Shown piece after piece: positions 37,333 to 46,548 of a stretch of 61,646 bases of DNA. Origin of the DNA: Brevipalpus yothersi (lineage: Eukaryota; Arthropoda; Arachnida; Trombidiformes; Tenuipalpidae); assembly GCA_003956705.1 (NCBI GenBank), contig QZCP01000831.1, positions 120,252 through 181,897 on the forward strand, written 5' to 3'. The notes under the pieces were generated by a model that was not told where the DNA came from, did not search any database, and saw nothing but the letters and a program-made list of their open reading frames with translations. The stretch's first letter is position 1; each line of letters opens with the position of its first letter. A program made the translations under genes and the position numbers.

Positions 37333-39853
37333 ATGGGTAGCTACATGGTTGAATTGGAAATGGTAAGGAATCATGGACTTTGTGTGGCTTCATTGGAACA
37401 GAACAGTTCTTATTATCATTAACTTACACTATTTTGTCCTCTCATCAGGATCCTTTTGATCCCAAAGAGTTTGTGGAAAGGCTTGCATGGCGAGCGGTCA
37501 AAGACAGGATGGATTCATCTGCACCCGAGTGTCAAACACTTTTTGATGAATTTGAATCTCGCATCAAAGACCTTCGAGATATCTATGAAACTCATGAGAA
37601 AAAATGTGAACGTCTAGAGATGGTTTGTAAAGAGGTAGAAAAGCGACATTGGTCCAAAATTGCTGAGCTTCAGAAGAAATGTAAACTTTGTTCCCATTGT
37701 TTCGATGAGTTGAACGAAAAACTAGAAGCAGTTGCCGCGAAAGTAGTTTATTTAGGTGAACAATTAGAAGGTGTCAATACCCCAAGGTCTCGTGCTGTTG
37801 AAGCCATGAGTCTTTTAAAAGAATTCGCCCTTTTCTTCAATGAAGATTCTAATTCACCGAATTATGACATCGATCCTTCTCAGGTGAGTTGTTATCGTTT
37901 TTGTGTATGATCTCAAATTTTTAACCGTTATCTCTGTTGTTGTCTCCTCAACAATAGCTATTTGAGAAAGCTGATGTTATACAGAAATTGTATAAAATCT
38001 CCCAAAAGTTACCAACTGGTGCAAAATATGAAAACGCAAAGAAAAAGATTGAACAAAAGTATTATCAAGTAGAGAAGGACTTGATAGATGAATTCTTTCT
38101 CGCCCAAGTTAGAGATGACCGACCAAAAATGCGTGAAATTTCGAACATCCTATCACAGTTTCAAGGATATAATGCGTGTAAAGATGCTTTTATCGAAAAA
38201 AGTCAATCTGGAATCTTCCTAGGTGTTGGAATATTCAATGATATCGTACCTTTGTGCGAAAAGTCTCAAACAATTGTCCAAGAAGTATTCACTGACCCTG
38301 ATCGAGTCATGTCCAAGTTTGTCCTCAATATTTACAAGGGTAAACTACAAGAGTATATTCAAGGCAGACTTGAGAACGATCAAGACTCTCCAGAAGAGTA
38401 TCTGACAACTCTCCATGAACTTTATTGCAAAATGATCAGATTATCAAATCAACTTGCTCATTCCAAAATCATGGGAGTTGATCTCGAATTCCTTAATACA
38501 TTAACTAGGCAAATCTTTGATCAATACCTCTCATCCTATGTGGAAATAGAGATGCGAGCTTTGAAAACAAAATGTGAACTTATTCTCCAGCACTTCTACA
38601 CATCAAAAAATCATCAAAAAAGACCGGTAATAGTTGGTAGTATTCAAGAATTAAAACGTGACATTCAAGCCAAAATTGGAAGAGCAAGCATCACGATTGG
38701 CTCCATTAATGTCGGTGCTTCTAATAGTGATACCAAAATTGAATCACTCTTGTCTGAAGAAGTAGCCATCAATATTTTACAAGAAACCAAACTAGCTCTT
38801 CAGCGGTGTCAAGTTTTATCGATGCCTGCAAACGTTGCTACCAATGCTATGCTGATATTCGAAATGGAACTTAATTATTTGTGTACGGAGCACATTGATT
38901 ACGCTTTGGATGTCGGATCAGCTGCCATACCTATGCCTGAGCCAAAAAGTCAACCAGAACTGAATTTTTTCGATATAGCTCATCAGTGTAACGCCATATG
39001 TCATCTCTTCGAGAAACAGCTAGTTGATAGTCTGATTCCCTTGATATTATCAACACCTAAGCATGGTGAATTTCTTAAGCGTAAGCGAAGTGTTCTCGAA
39101 GGATTGGAAACTAAAATCAACACAGGTCTCGAGCGTTCATTGTCAGCTGCCATCGCATGGACCAAAGCCATTCTCTCAGAACAGAAGAGGACTGATTTCA
39201 AACCTGAATCAGAAGATATTGAAATGATGCAAACTTCAGTAAGCTTTATAATGATTGTTGGGTGGCTTATTTTTTTGATTATTCAAAATTTTACAGACAT
39301 GTGCGAGAGTTACCAAGTCGATAAATTTCTGTATCAACAAATCTCGAGACTGTTTGGATGGAAAAAATGTTGACGCTGTTATGCTTGAACTTGGTACCCG
39401 CTTTCATCGCTTAATCTATGACCATTTGATGCAATTCCAGTATACTTATCTTGGTAAGCCAATATAGAGCTTTGAATTCATGTTGAAAGCAAAGGTGAAA
39501 AATCTAATTTGTCACATCTCTAATTTCAGGGGCTATGATTGCTATTTGTGATGTTAATGAGTATAGGCGGTGTGCCACTGGATTCAAGATACCTTTGATT
39601 AATCAGCTTTTCGACACATTACACGCCCTTTGTAATTTATTAGTCGTTGCAAAGGAAAATCTAAAGCAAGTCTGCTGTGGAGAGGCGTTGGTAAGACTTT
39701 CTTGTTACATCTGAAGCTTTTCAGTTTGATTAATGTTCACCAATTCCATCCCTTTCTTATTCCCAGACTGGCTTGGACAAGTCGATTTTGATGAGTTTCG
39801 TTCAGCTAAGAGCTGATTGTAAATCTGAGAAGCTTATAAATCTGTTCAAATAA
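37333..39853 (+). CDS. EXOC5: Exocyst complex component 5 (Sec10)
   Basis: Six exons, 37333-37362, 37449-37883, 37958-39238, 39297-39453, 39530-39690 and 39767-39853, join in phase to give 716 residues (human 708). The N-terminal third is coiled coil, with the conserved stretch VYLGEQLEGVNTPRSRAVEA. The middle includes FQGYNACKDAFIEKSQSG. The C-terminus is the best conserved part: DGKNVDAVMLELGTRFHRLI, AMIAICDVNEYRRCATGFKI, LFDTLHALCNLLVVAKENLK and FVQLRADCKSEKL. Sec10 is one of eight subunits of the exocyst, which tethers secretory vesicles to the plasma membrane before fusion. Introns are short (58-86 bases). The start MGSYMVELEM is a ten-codon first exon. Nothing essential looks missing. 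Confidence 0.97.
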
Positions 39854-39882
39854 TAACAGAACATATTTCTGTGATGATTATA

Positions 39883-39888
39883 TTTATT
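39883..39888 (-). terminator. Polyadenylation signal AATAAA for the convergent small gene
   Basis: TTTATT on the plus strand, 52 bases past the stop of the minus-strand gene at 39940. It lies only 30 bases after the Sec10 stop, so the two 3' ends probably overlap. Confidence 0.45.
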
Positions 39889-39939
39889 AAAAATGAGTTT
39901 ATATGTTGATTTGGATGAATATAATTAATGAAACAAAAA

Positions 39940-40170
39940 TTAAGTATAAGTCAGACTAGTGCGTCTGTCGAAAATATCTATTCGCCTTAATTCTCCAACA
40001 TTGGACGGGAAGAATAAACTTTTCGGTCCATAATAAAGGTCTCTTTCGTAATCATTAAGATCAGGATAACGACCATTCACAAATTTGAAGTGCCATGTGT
40101 ACACAAATACCAATACTACCATAAAAATTATCACATACCATACATAAAGTATCAATGTATTACGACACAT
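39940..40170 (-). CDS. Small single-pass membrane protein A (76 residues)
   Basis: A single-exon frame. Residues 5-25 form a hydrophobic helix (TLILYVWYVIIFMVVLVFVY), followed by WHFKFVNGRYPDLNDYERDL and a basic tail. The segment after the helix, NGRYPDLNDYER, resembles YGRLPTPDDATEA in the divergent neighbour at 40519, which makes coding and kinship more likely. The chosen ATG (40168-40170) places the helix right at the N-terminus as in the three related frames; an upstream in-frame codon would add 20 residues. A polyadenylation signal follows at 39883-39888. Family unknown; a membrane-anchored small protein of the ER or another internal membrane is possible. Confidence 0.55.
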   Translation of the reverse strand: MCRNTLILYVWYVIIFMVVLVFVYTWHFKFVNGRYPDLNDYERDLYYGPKSLFFPSNVGELRRIDIFDRRTSLTYT

Positions 40171-40518
40171 AATGGTTAAATAATGGTGCAATAATTGAAT
40201 GTCACAATGATTTGTTCTGGAGAGGATCAAATCCTTTTGGTCACTCAGTGAGAAAACAATTTTAAAAAAAATTTGATGGATTCAGTGGCAAAGAATTTAA
40301 ATATCATGTGAAAATCATCTCAATTAACATGGATCTAATATCTATTGATTTTCTCAACAATGAATATTTTTTCTCTGTCAACAATTCCCATGTTAAAACA
40401 ATCGCATTTCTTTTCCAATCAACAATCTGACAATATCAATTCACACCTACTTCATCAACCACCTTCAATTTTATTACTGACCTGTCTTGGAACTGTGAAA
40501 AAGTGTACCCAATCGAAA

Positions 40519-40920
40519 ATGGGCCCATTCACCTTATTCATATTGCTATTTTTTCTTGTAGTCATCGGATGTATACTCTTTTATGTCACCTATGGACGAC
40601 TGCCTACCCCGGACGATGCCACTGAAGCTGTTCAAGCTGTGGGCGAAGCTGCAGGCGAAAAAATTGATAAGGCTGCCGAAATTGCTGGCGAAAAATTAGA
40701 GAAGGCTGGCGAAATTGCCGGCGAAAAATTTGATAAGGCTGCCGAATATGCAAAAGAAAAGGCTCCTGAATTGACAAAAAAAGCCGAGGAATTAGTAGAA
40801 CAGGCAAAAGAAAAGGCTCCCGAACTAAAAAAGATGGCTGAAGAGCTACCTGATAAATTAAAAGAGACTGTCGAAAAAGCAAAAACATCGGCTCCAGCGA
40901 GTATGCCACCTCCACCATGA
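40519..40920 (+). CDS. Small membrane protein B with LEA-like 11-residue repeats
   Basis: A 133-residue single-exon frame. Residues 2-25 are a hydrophobic helix (GPFTLFILLFFLVVIGCILF), then YVTYGRLPTPDD. From about residue 38 the protein is a long Ala/Glu/Lys amphipathic helix made of 11-residue units: EKIDKAAEIAG, EKLEKAGEIAG and EKFDKAAEYAK, then looser EKAPEL units. It ends in Pro-rich SAPASMPPPP. The repeats resemble group 3 LEA proteins and exchangeable apolipoprotein helices; this is resemblance of pattern, not proven homology. The frame is open 58 codons upstream, but the ATG at 40519 has a good context (GAAAATGG) and puts the helix first as in the related frames. A polyadenylation signal is at 41283-41288. 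Confidence 0.75.
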   Translation: MGPFTLFILLFFLVVIGCILFYVTYGRLPTPDDATEAVQAVGEAAGEKIDKAAEIAGEKLEKAGEIAGEKFDKAAEYAKEKAPELTKKAEELVEQAKEKAPELKKMAEELPDKLKETVEKAKTSAPASMPPPP

Positions 40921-41282
40921 TCCCCTCCATTCTTTTAAATCCAAAAAGTGTCCTGATCGATCGACCATACCATGGATCAATTAAAATATGGGTATGATGG
41001 ATATTGAAACTCATTAATGGAAACAGTTGTGTTTCTCATTTTTCTTTACTAAAAGATTGATCGCTTTTTTATTATGTTGTCTAATTCATCTGATTACAGT
41101 TCGTCTGATTTATCAAAATCTTCTACAATCACACTGTGTTAGATTATTCTCTTTCTCTCGAATTTTTTGAATGAGAGGAATTCAATTCTTTATGCACAAA
41201 ATATTTCATCATCATTTTTCATCGAATGAAAAGATGAATTAAATGAAATTTTTCTATAAATTGTACTCAAATGATTGTCCAA

Positions 41283-41288
41283 AATAAA
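41283..41288 (+). terminator. Polyadenylation signal AATAAA
   Basis: A canonical hexamer 362 bases after the stop of small membrane protein B. Confidence 0.5.
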
Positions 41289-41734
41289 GTTTTATTATTG
41301 GCACAAGAAAATAAATCATCATTCGAGATAATCATTGAGCAAGTAATTCAATTAATGAAGATCGATTTCCTCATCAATTCGAGACCATAGGATAAAATTT
41401 AGTACTGAGGCAATTTAATTTGTGTTCATGAAGAAGAATAGTGATCTCCATTCTGATTCAAGGACATCCAGAAAAAATGTACAGTTGTTAAACTGATTAT
41501 TTATCTCTAGAACTGGTCAGATATGATGTCAATCATATTCTCATGTCACACTGATCTCTCTCCATCTCTCTCACTGGTTAAGTCAAAGGTCATTAAACCC
41601 TTTCCATTGTTTATTCGAGCGGGATTCATGGCCATGTGGTGAAGAGTGTGCAAGTCTTTTGGAGAGAAAATTTTATTTGCCTCACTTTCACCTATCGTTC
41701 TCATCAGATATTTGTCTACTTTGTGTCAATCATA

Positions 41735-43516
41735 ATGAAATCAACCGGATTGCTTGACCATGCTGGATATCAGGCTATTTGCCAAACGGTGCTGAAAAAT
41801 GGTGCCAAAAGGGATAACAATCTATCATCGTTTGGACTTCTTAACCGATACACACTAAAAAATGGTAAGTTATTTTTCTCTCGAGCTACTTTTGGAATAT
41901 TTCGACCGATGGTAACACATATCCGTTTTTCAGGCAAGCTACCTGTCTGGGGTGTAGATGTAAAATCTGTCTACAATCAGCTTGTTGAAACGATTGTGAG
42001 CGAAAAATGTAGCGAATTTGGATTCGCCAAGCAATTGGAGAAAGTTGTGGAAAGTTTACAAAAGAATCCAAATGATCGAAGAATTATCGCTTGTCGCTGG
42101 AAAGTGTCCACTCCAGGGACAAAATTGTGTAAACCAGTAGATTGTTTGGCCCAATTTTATGTGAAAAATGAAAAAGAGCTTTCCTGTATGATGTTCCAGA
42201 GATCTGCTAATGTTATCGATGACATTCCATTACAAGTTACTAAATATTCTCTGCTCACTCATATACTGGCCAATATGTGTGACTTGATTGCCAGTGAATT
42301 TATTCATGCGATTGGAATTGCTTACATGAGCTCAAAACAAGCTGATGATCTGCAAAATAAACCAAACGATGGGCCATCAAAACCATATCCAAAGCTTGTA
42401 GTCAAGCATAAAATTGACTCTCTGTACACGATGGACTTTGAAAATTTTCAAATCACTGATGAGCTTGAAAATGGATCCTCATTATCTTTACAGCAGCTAC
42501 AACAAAACAATCATCAAAATGTAAAAATGGCCATCACTGATGATGAAAGTTCATTGTTGAGTTCGGATGAACAAAACTATTTGGATACATGTCAATTAAT
42601 TTTGAAAGGTGGGGCCATTAAAAATGATCGAACAAAAAAGGGAACTTTGTCTGTGTTCGGAGTCATGGATCGATATTCGTTGAGAAATGGTGAGATTCTT
42701 TCATTAAGTATTGCGCCCAAATGATAATTACTTGTCTCTTCTTCTTCTTCTTCTTCTTCTTCTTCTTCTTCTTCTTCAGATTGTCTTCCTCTTCTTACCA
42801 CTAAGAGAGTATTTTACAGAGGTGTGCTCGAAGAATTGATCTGGTTCATTAAGGGCTGTACAGATGCATCCATTTTGTCGAACAAAGGCGTCAAAATTTG
42901 GGATGAACACGGATCGAGAAAGTTTCTCGAATCTATCGGAATTATGGATCGAGAGGAAGGAGATCTTGGACCTGTGTATGGTTTCCAATGGCGTCATTAT
43001 GGGGCTGATTATAAGGATAAGAATACTGATTACACAGGAAAAGGAGTCGATCAATTAGCACAACTTATATGTTCCCTGAAAGAGAACCTTCATGCGGATG
43101 ATCATATTTTGTGTGCTTGGAATGTTGCCGATTTGCCTCGAATGGCATTGCCTCCATGCCACTGTTTTGCTCAATTTTATGTTACTGCCGGTGAACTCTC
43201 ATGCCTAATGTACCAGAGATCCGGTGATATGGGACTTGGTGTACCTTTCAATATTGCCAGCTACTCTTTGCTCACTCATATATTGGCCAATATGGTTGGA
43301 CTCAAACCAGGCGAATTTGTTCATATTATTGGTGATGCCCACATCTACTCTGATCATGTGGAGCCAATCAAGGAGCAACTCAAACGTGAGCCTCGATCGT
43401 TTCCAAAATTGAAAATAAAAAAGATGATCAACTCTCTGGAAGAATTGGATTCAGATAACTTTGAGCTCATCAACTATAAACCTCATCCTAAGATAGCCAT
43501 GGAGATGGCTGTTTAA
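41735..43516 (+). CDS. TYMS: Two-domain thymidylate synthase with a degenerate N-terminal domain
   Basis: Three exons, 41735-41864, 41934-42689 and 42780-43516, give 540 residues in one frame. The enzyme makes dTMP from dUMP with methylene-tetrahydrofolate. Domain 2 (residues 242-540, about the normal length) has NDRT (Arg276), TTKRVFYRGVLEELIWFIKG, GPVYGFQWRHYGADY, LPPCHC (catalytic Cys422), QRSGDMGLGVPFN, GDAHIY and the C-terminal MEMAV. However, the DDRRIIMCAWN loop reads DDHILCAWN (402-410), so both arginines are gone. Domain 1 (1-218) lacks about 60 residues, has Val112 where the catalytic Cys belongs and QRSANVIDD for QRSGDMG, but keeps NPNDRRII (Arg92, Arg93). A Gln/Asn/Ser-rich linker (219-241) joins them. 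Both domains have a phase 1 intron at the same place (RYTLKN, RYSLRN), so an intron-bearing gene was duplicated. Domain 2 could also start alone at 42527 (299 residues). Confidence 0.92.
42736..42779. repeat. (CTT)n microsatellite forming an intron polypyrimidine tract
   Basis: A pure CTT trinucleotide run ends in CAG and is the acceptor region of the second thymidylate synthase intron. Changes in its length would directly alter the splice signal. Confidence 0.9.
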
Positions 43517-43768
43517 TTGTTTCTCTCAATTTTTTCTCTCTCTCTCTCTCTCTCTCTTTTGAACTCATTTCATCATATTAATCCTATTCAAGAAATCAAA
43601 GTGTATCCAAATTCTCGCCAAATCAACTTGTTAACACACATTGACTCTAATGTCTAAGAAATTCTGAGGATGATACTCACTATCAGTCCAATAGTAAACA
43701 TCGGTAGCTGGCAAGCTATGGGCATTAAGTGAAAAAAATCTGAATTGACTTCGAATGTGTTTTAATAC

Positions 43769-43774
43769 AATAAA
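43769..43774 (+). terminator. Polyadenylation signal AATAAA, likely for thymidylate synthase
   Basis: A canonical hexamer on the plus strand, 253 bases after the synthase stop. On the minus strand TTTAAT at 43761-43766 reads ATTAAA and may serve the convergent gene. Confidence 0.45.
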
Positions 43775-43847
43775 ATTCAATCAATTCAGTTCAAATCCAA
43801 AGTGTTCGAAAGGGAATAATCTCCAAAATTTGATAAAAAATGAAAAA

Positions 43848-44213
43848 TTATCTATAAGGGGGAGGAGATATTCTCCTAAGACTTCTTCTCCTTTCCTCTT
43901 GCCTCCTCATTTCTTGCGGAAAAGGGGCTCCTTTTATATCAGCTACTCCAAGAGTGCTCTCAAGCCAACTGACTTCTTGCGTCTGGATTTCTGCTTCTGC
44001 TGTTCGCTTTCCGAGAAGCGATTGAGCTCTCTCCTTTACACCAGTTGCAAGCTTTGAAGCCGATTGGGGAAGATTTCTGCCGAATTCTTGGATTTTTGAT
44101 GCCGCTATTTGCAAATCCTCATTAATATCTACCTTTTTATAACCATATCTGTAGCCGAAAAATCCCAGAAGTGCGAGAATCAATGCTCCTACGATGGCAA
44201 TAACGATCTTCAT
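43848..44213 (-). CDS. Small single-pass membrane protein C (121 residues)
   Basis: A single-exon frame starting MKIVIAIVGALILALLGFFG, a membrane helix, then YRYGYKKVDINEDLQIAASK and an amphipathic helix. It ends in an Arg-rich segment and PPPYR. It is the paralogue of the frame at 44760-45098: the N-terminal 40 residues align (ALILALLGFFGYRYGY with GLILALIGLLAYRYVY; EDLQ in both). The C-terminal parts have diverged strongly. Stop and start are both in clean context and the duplication includes the flanks, which argues that both copies are genes. The C-terminal PPPY could be a WW-domain ligand; that is a guess. Confidence 0.7.
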   Translation of the reverse strand: MKIVIAIVGALILALLGFFGYRYGYKKVDINEDLQIAASKIQEFGRNLPQSASKLATGVKERAQSLLGKRTAEAEIQTQEVSWLESTLGVADIKGAPFPQEMRRQEERRRSLRRISPPPYR

Positions 44214-44547
44214 TATGAATTAATATTGAAGGAATACACAGAGCACATAGAATTCAATGAATAGTTACTTAATTAAAAATTGAGTCAGATGTAGGGCCTT
44301 ATTGATCACAATGATGATCGTCAAAGTTACATACAAATAGATGATCGAACATGTTCTTACAGCCGACAATCAATGTTTCACAACTGTAAGCTGTTTATTG
44401 TTGCCCACCTCCTGGATTCAAATACTATCAGGCTTATTGAGCTCGCTGTTTTGTTACCGATCAACGGTCGAAAATGTGTGCTCAAAAAGCCTCACTTAAT
44501 CAATTCGTTAAAATTGCCTCCAAGACCTTAAACACTTCTCATGATAA

Positions 44548-45380
44548 TACTTAACATTGATCCAATAGTAATAATTTGGTAGCTACATGCATTGAGCAGG
44601 GAAAAAAATCGGGATAAACTTCAAATTCTTCTTTTTAATACAATAAATACAATAAAATTTATTCGTTCCATAAAATCAATCCTGGAGCATTCGAAAGCAA
44701 AAAAAACAATTCTCCACAATTTTGAAAACGAAAAATGAAAAAATTGTCCCAAAATGTGTTCATGCTTCTGGTAATGGCGGGAATGATGCCGGTGTTCCTC
44801 CTCCCGATCCTTGTGCTGATGGTGTAGCTTTTTCTTGGGTTTCCTGGGCTCCTTTCTCTGTCTCTCCAGCTCCAGGTTTCTTTTTGAACAGTGATTTGGC
44901 CGCATTTGGGACGGTCTCTTTAACGAATTTTGTAGCCGCTGCTGGAGCATTTTTCGCGATCTCTTTCGCCTTAGATGCCGTGACACCCAAGGCTTGTAAA
45001 TCCTCTTGGGCACTTTTCCCTTCATAAACATATCTATAGGCAAGTAATCCGATGAGGGCCAAAATTAAGCCCCCCATGACGGCAACCACAAACGGCATTA
45101 TGATTTAAGATTGGTGGAAATATGTGAAGCACAAAAAGTTCAATAAATAGATGCTCAATTTGTATATTGAGCTGAATGTGGATGCTCACTGATTACAATG
45201 ATGATCATTACAGTTGCAAACAAATAGAAAAGTGGACATGTTATGTAGATGGTCAAAAATGTTTCACAAGTTTGTGAATGACCTATTGTTGCCAGCCTCC
45301 TGGACTCATATACTGTTAGGCCTAATGAGCAAGTACACACGCTGTCGATAGTATTTGTTGCCGATTAACAATCAGGAAAA
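44548..45380. repeat. Tandem duplication unit 2 (with small membrane protein D)
   Basis: Second copy of the unit at 43670-44480, in direct orientation, including promoter-side and 3' sequence. Divergence is high enough that the duplication is not recent. Confidence 0.8.
44760..45098 (-). CDS. Small single-pass membrane protein D (112 residues)
   Basis: A single-exon frame starting MPFVVAVMGGLILALIGLLA (membrane helix), then YRYVYEGKSAQEDLQALGV and a Lys/Ala-rich amphipathic stretch (TASKAKEIAKNAPAAATKFV), ending in a Gly/Pro/Glu-rich tail FPPLPEA. It is the tandem paralogue of the frame at 43848. Architecture (N-terminal helix, aromatic-basic knee, Ala/Lys helix, Pro-rich end) also matches protein B at 40519. 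Function is unknown. The short luminal or extracellular N-terminus and the long amphipathic tail suggest membrane-surface binding. Confidence 0.72.
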   Translation of the reverse strand: MPFVVAVMGGLILALIGLLAYRYVYEGKSAQEDLQALGVTASKAKEIAKNAPAAATKFVKETVPNAAKSLFKKKPGAGETEKGAQETQEKATPSAQGSGGGTPASFPPLPEA

Positions 45381-45946
45381 GTCACAGGAAGTGAACTATT
45401 GTTCATCACCAGATTGTCAAATCAAATACATGGCAAAATGTGTGCACTGGGTAATGGTGTTAGGATTGACAAAAATTTTTGTTCCCCTACATTAACAAAA
45501 TCATCATTCATAAACTTTTCTCTATCAATCTTTCATACTAATGGACCAACCCTGTAAGAGTTCATGTATCATTTTGCATAGATAACTTTTCTCTTCATCC
45601 TTTGAATAAACTTAGAGTAATAAAATTGATTCGAGCCATAGCTTTGATCATCCATCACCACCACAGTAGCACACTGTTTTCGATCATTACCGGAGATGTA
45701 CGGTTCCCATCCCATCTCTTTTCTTCTTCCAACCTCATATCGGTTCATATCTAAAATTCAAATACGATTCCTGTGATTTCTCATGACTTTCTGGGATTAT
45801 TGTATGATGGCTTATCTGGTTGTTCAAGATAAACGGAAATGATAAGGCTTAAACAGAATTTTGAAAAATGAATAAAGCAAAAAGAAAACTTTTGGATGCA
45901 GTTTCCTGTGTATCTTTACTTTTGCCAATATTGCTTCCCACCTTGA

Positions 45947-45992
<46 letters not shown>

Positions 45993-46548
45993 AAAGAAAG
46001 TTAAAAGAGAGAAGAGAATACATTCCGATAACTGTCTCTTTCCCAAGATGGAAAAGTGGACAAAATCAAAGATGCTGAGTACGCACCAACTTTTCCTACC
46101 AAAGAATACTCACGCGCGATGGATGCTGAGAGAGAGAGAATATTGGAATATTGTATGCTGGGAGCTGAGTGAGAATTTCTTCAATACTTGATTCCTTTCG
46201 TGTTCCTCGAGTCTCATGAGAAGCACAATACACTCTTGGATAAGTGTGGAGAACACATCTAGGAACACACATTATATTAAGCTATTTGTGTGTGAAAGAA
46301 TAATTCAATGGATTCGGTTAGATCAGTTTGAAGAATCATAAGAAGAAGGAGAGAGGAAAAAAAAGTTCTTACCTTTATCGTGAGCTCTTTTTATTCTTTC
46401 ATCTTGTACATTTCTGCTCAAAACGTTTCCAGCTTATACAATGACCATTTCTCATCTTGATACTTTATTGGAATTCTTTTGTTGCCGTTGTTGTTGTTGT
46501 TGCTACTGCTGCTGCTGTTGTTGATCAAACTTTTATAAATACCGCAAC
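45381..46548. other. Intergenic region upstream of the receptor
   Basis: Holds a (CT)n run at 45949-45990 and a GTTGTTGTTGCTACTGCTG-type trinucleotide tract at about 46484-46522. I searched for exons of a receptor ectodomain (a GAIN-type domain) and found none I could support. Confidence 0.5.
45949..45990. repeat. (CT)n microsatellite
   Basis: A pure CT dinucleotide run of about 42 bases. Confidence 0.97.

Larger units (their letters stand above)
43670..44480. repeat. Tandem duplication unit 1 (with small membrane protein C)
   Basis: Similar to unit 2 at 44548-45380 in gene, 3' flank and 5' flank. In the 3' flank both have a CCAATAGTAA...GGTAGCT pattern and a run of A. In the 5' flank both have TTGTTGCC...CCTCCTGGA and a nearby ACAATGATGATC. 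The spacing between start codons is 885 bases. Confidence 0.8.

Noticed and set aside
40345..40518. 58-codon N-terminal extension of small membrane protein B
   Set aside because: The related frames begin with the membrane helix, the internal ATG has better context, and the extension looks like a translated 5' UTR.
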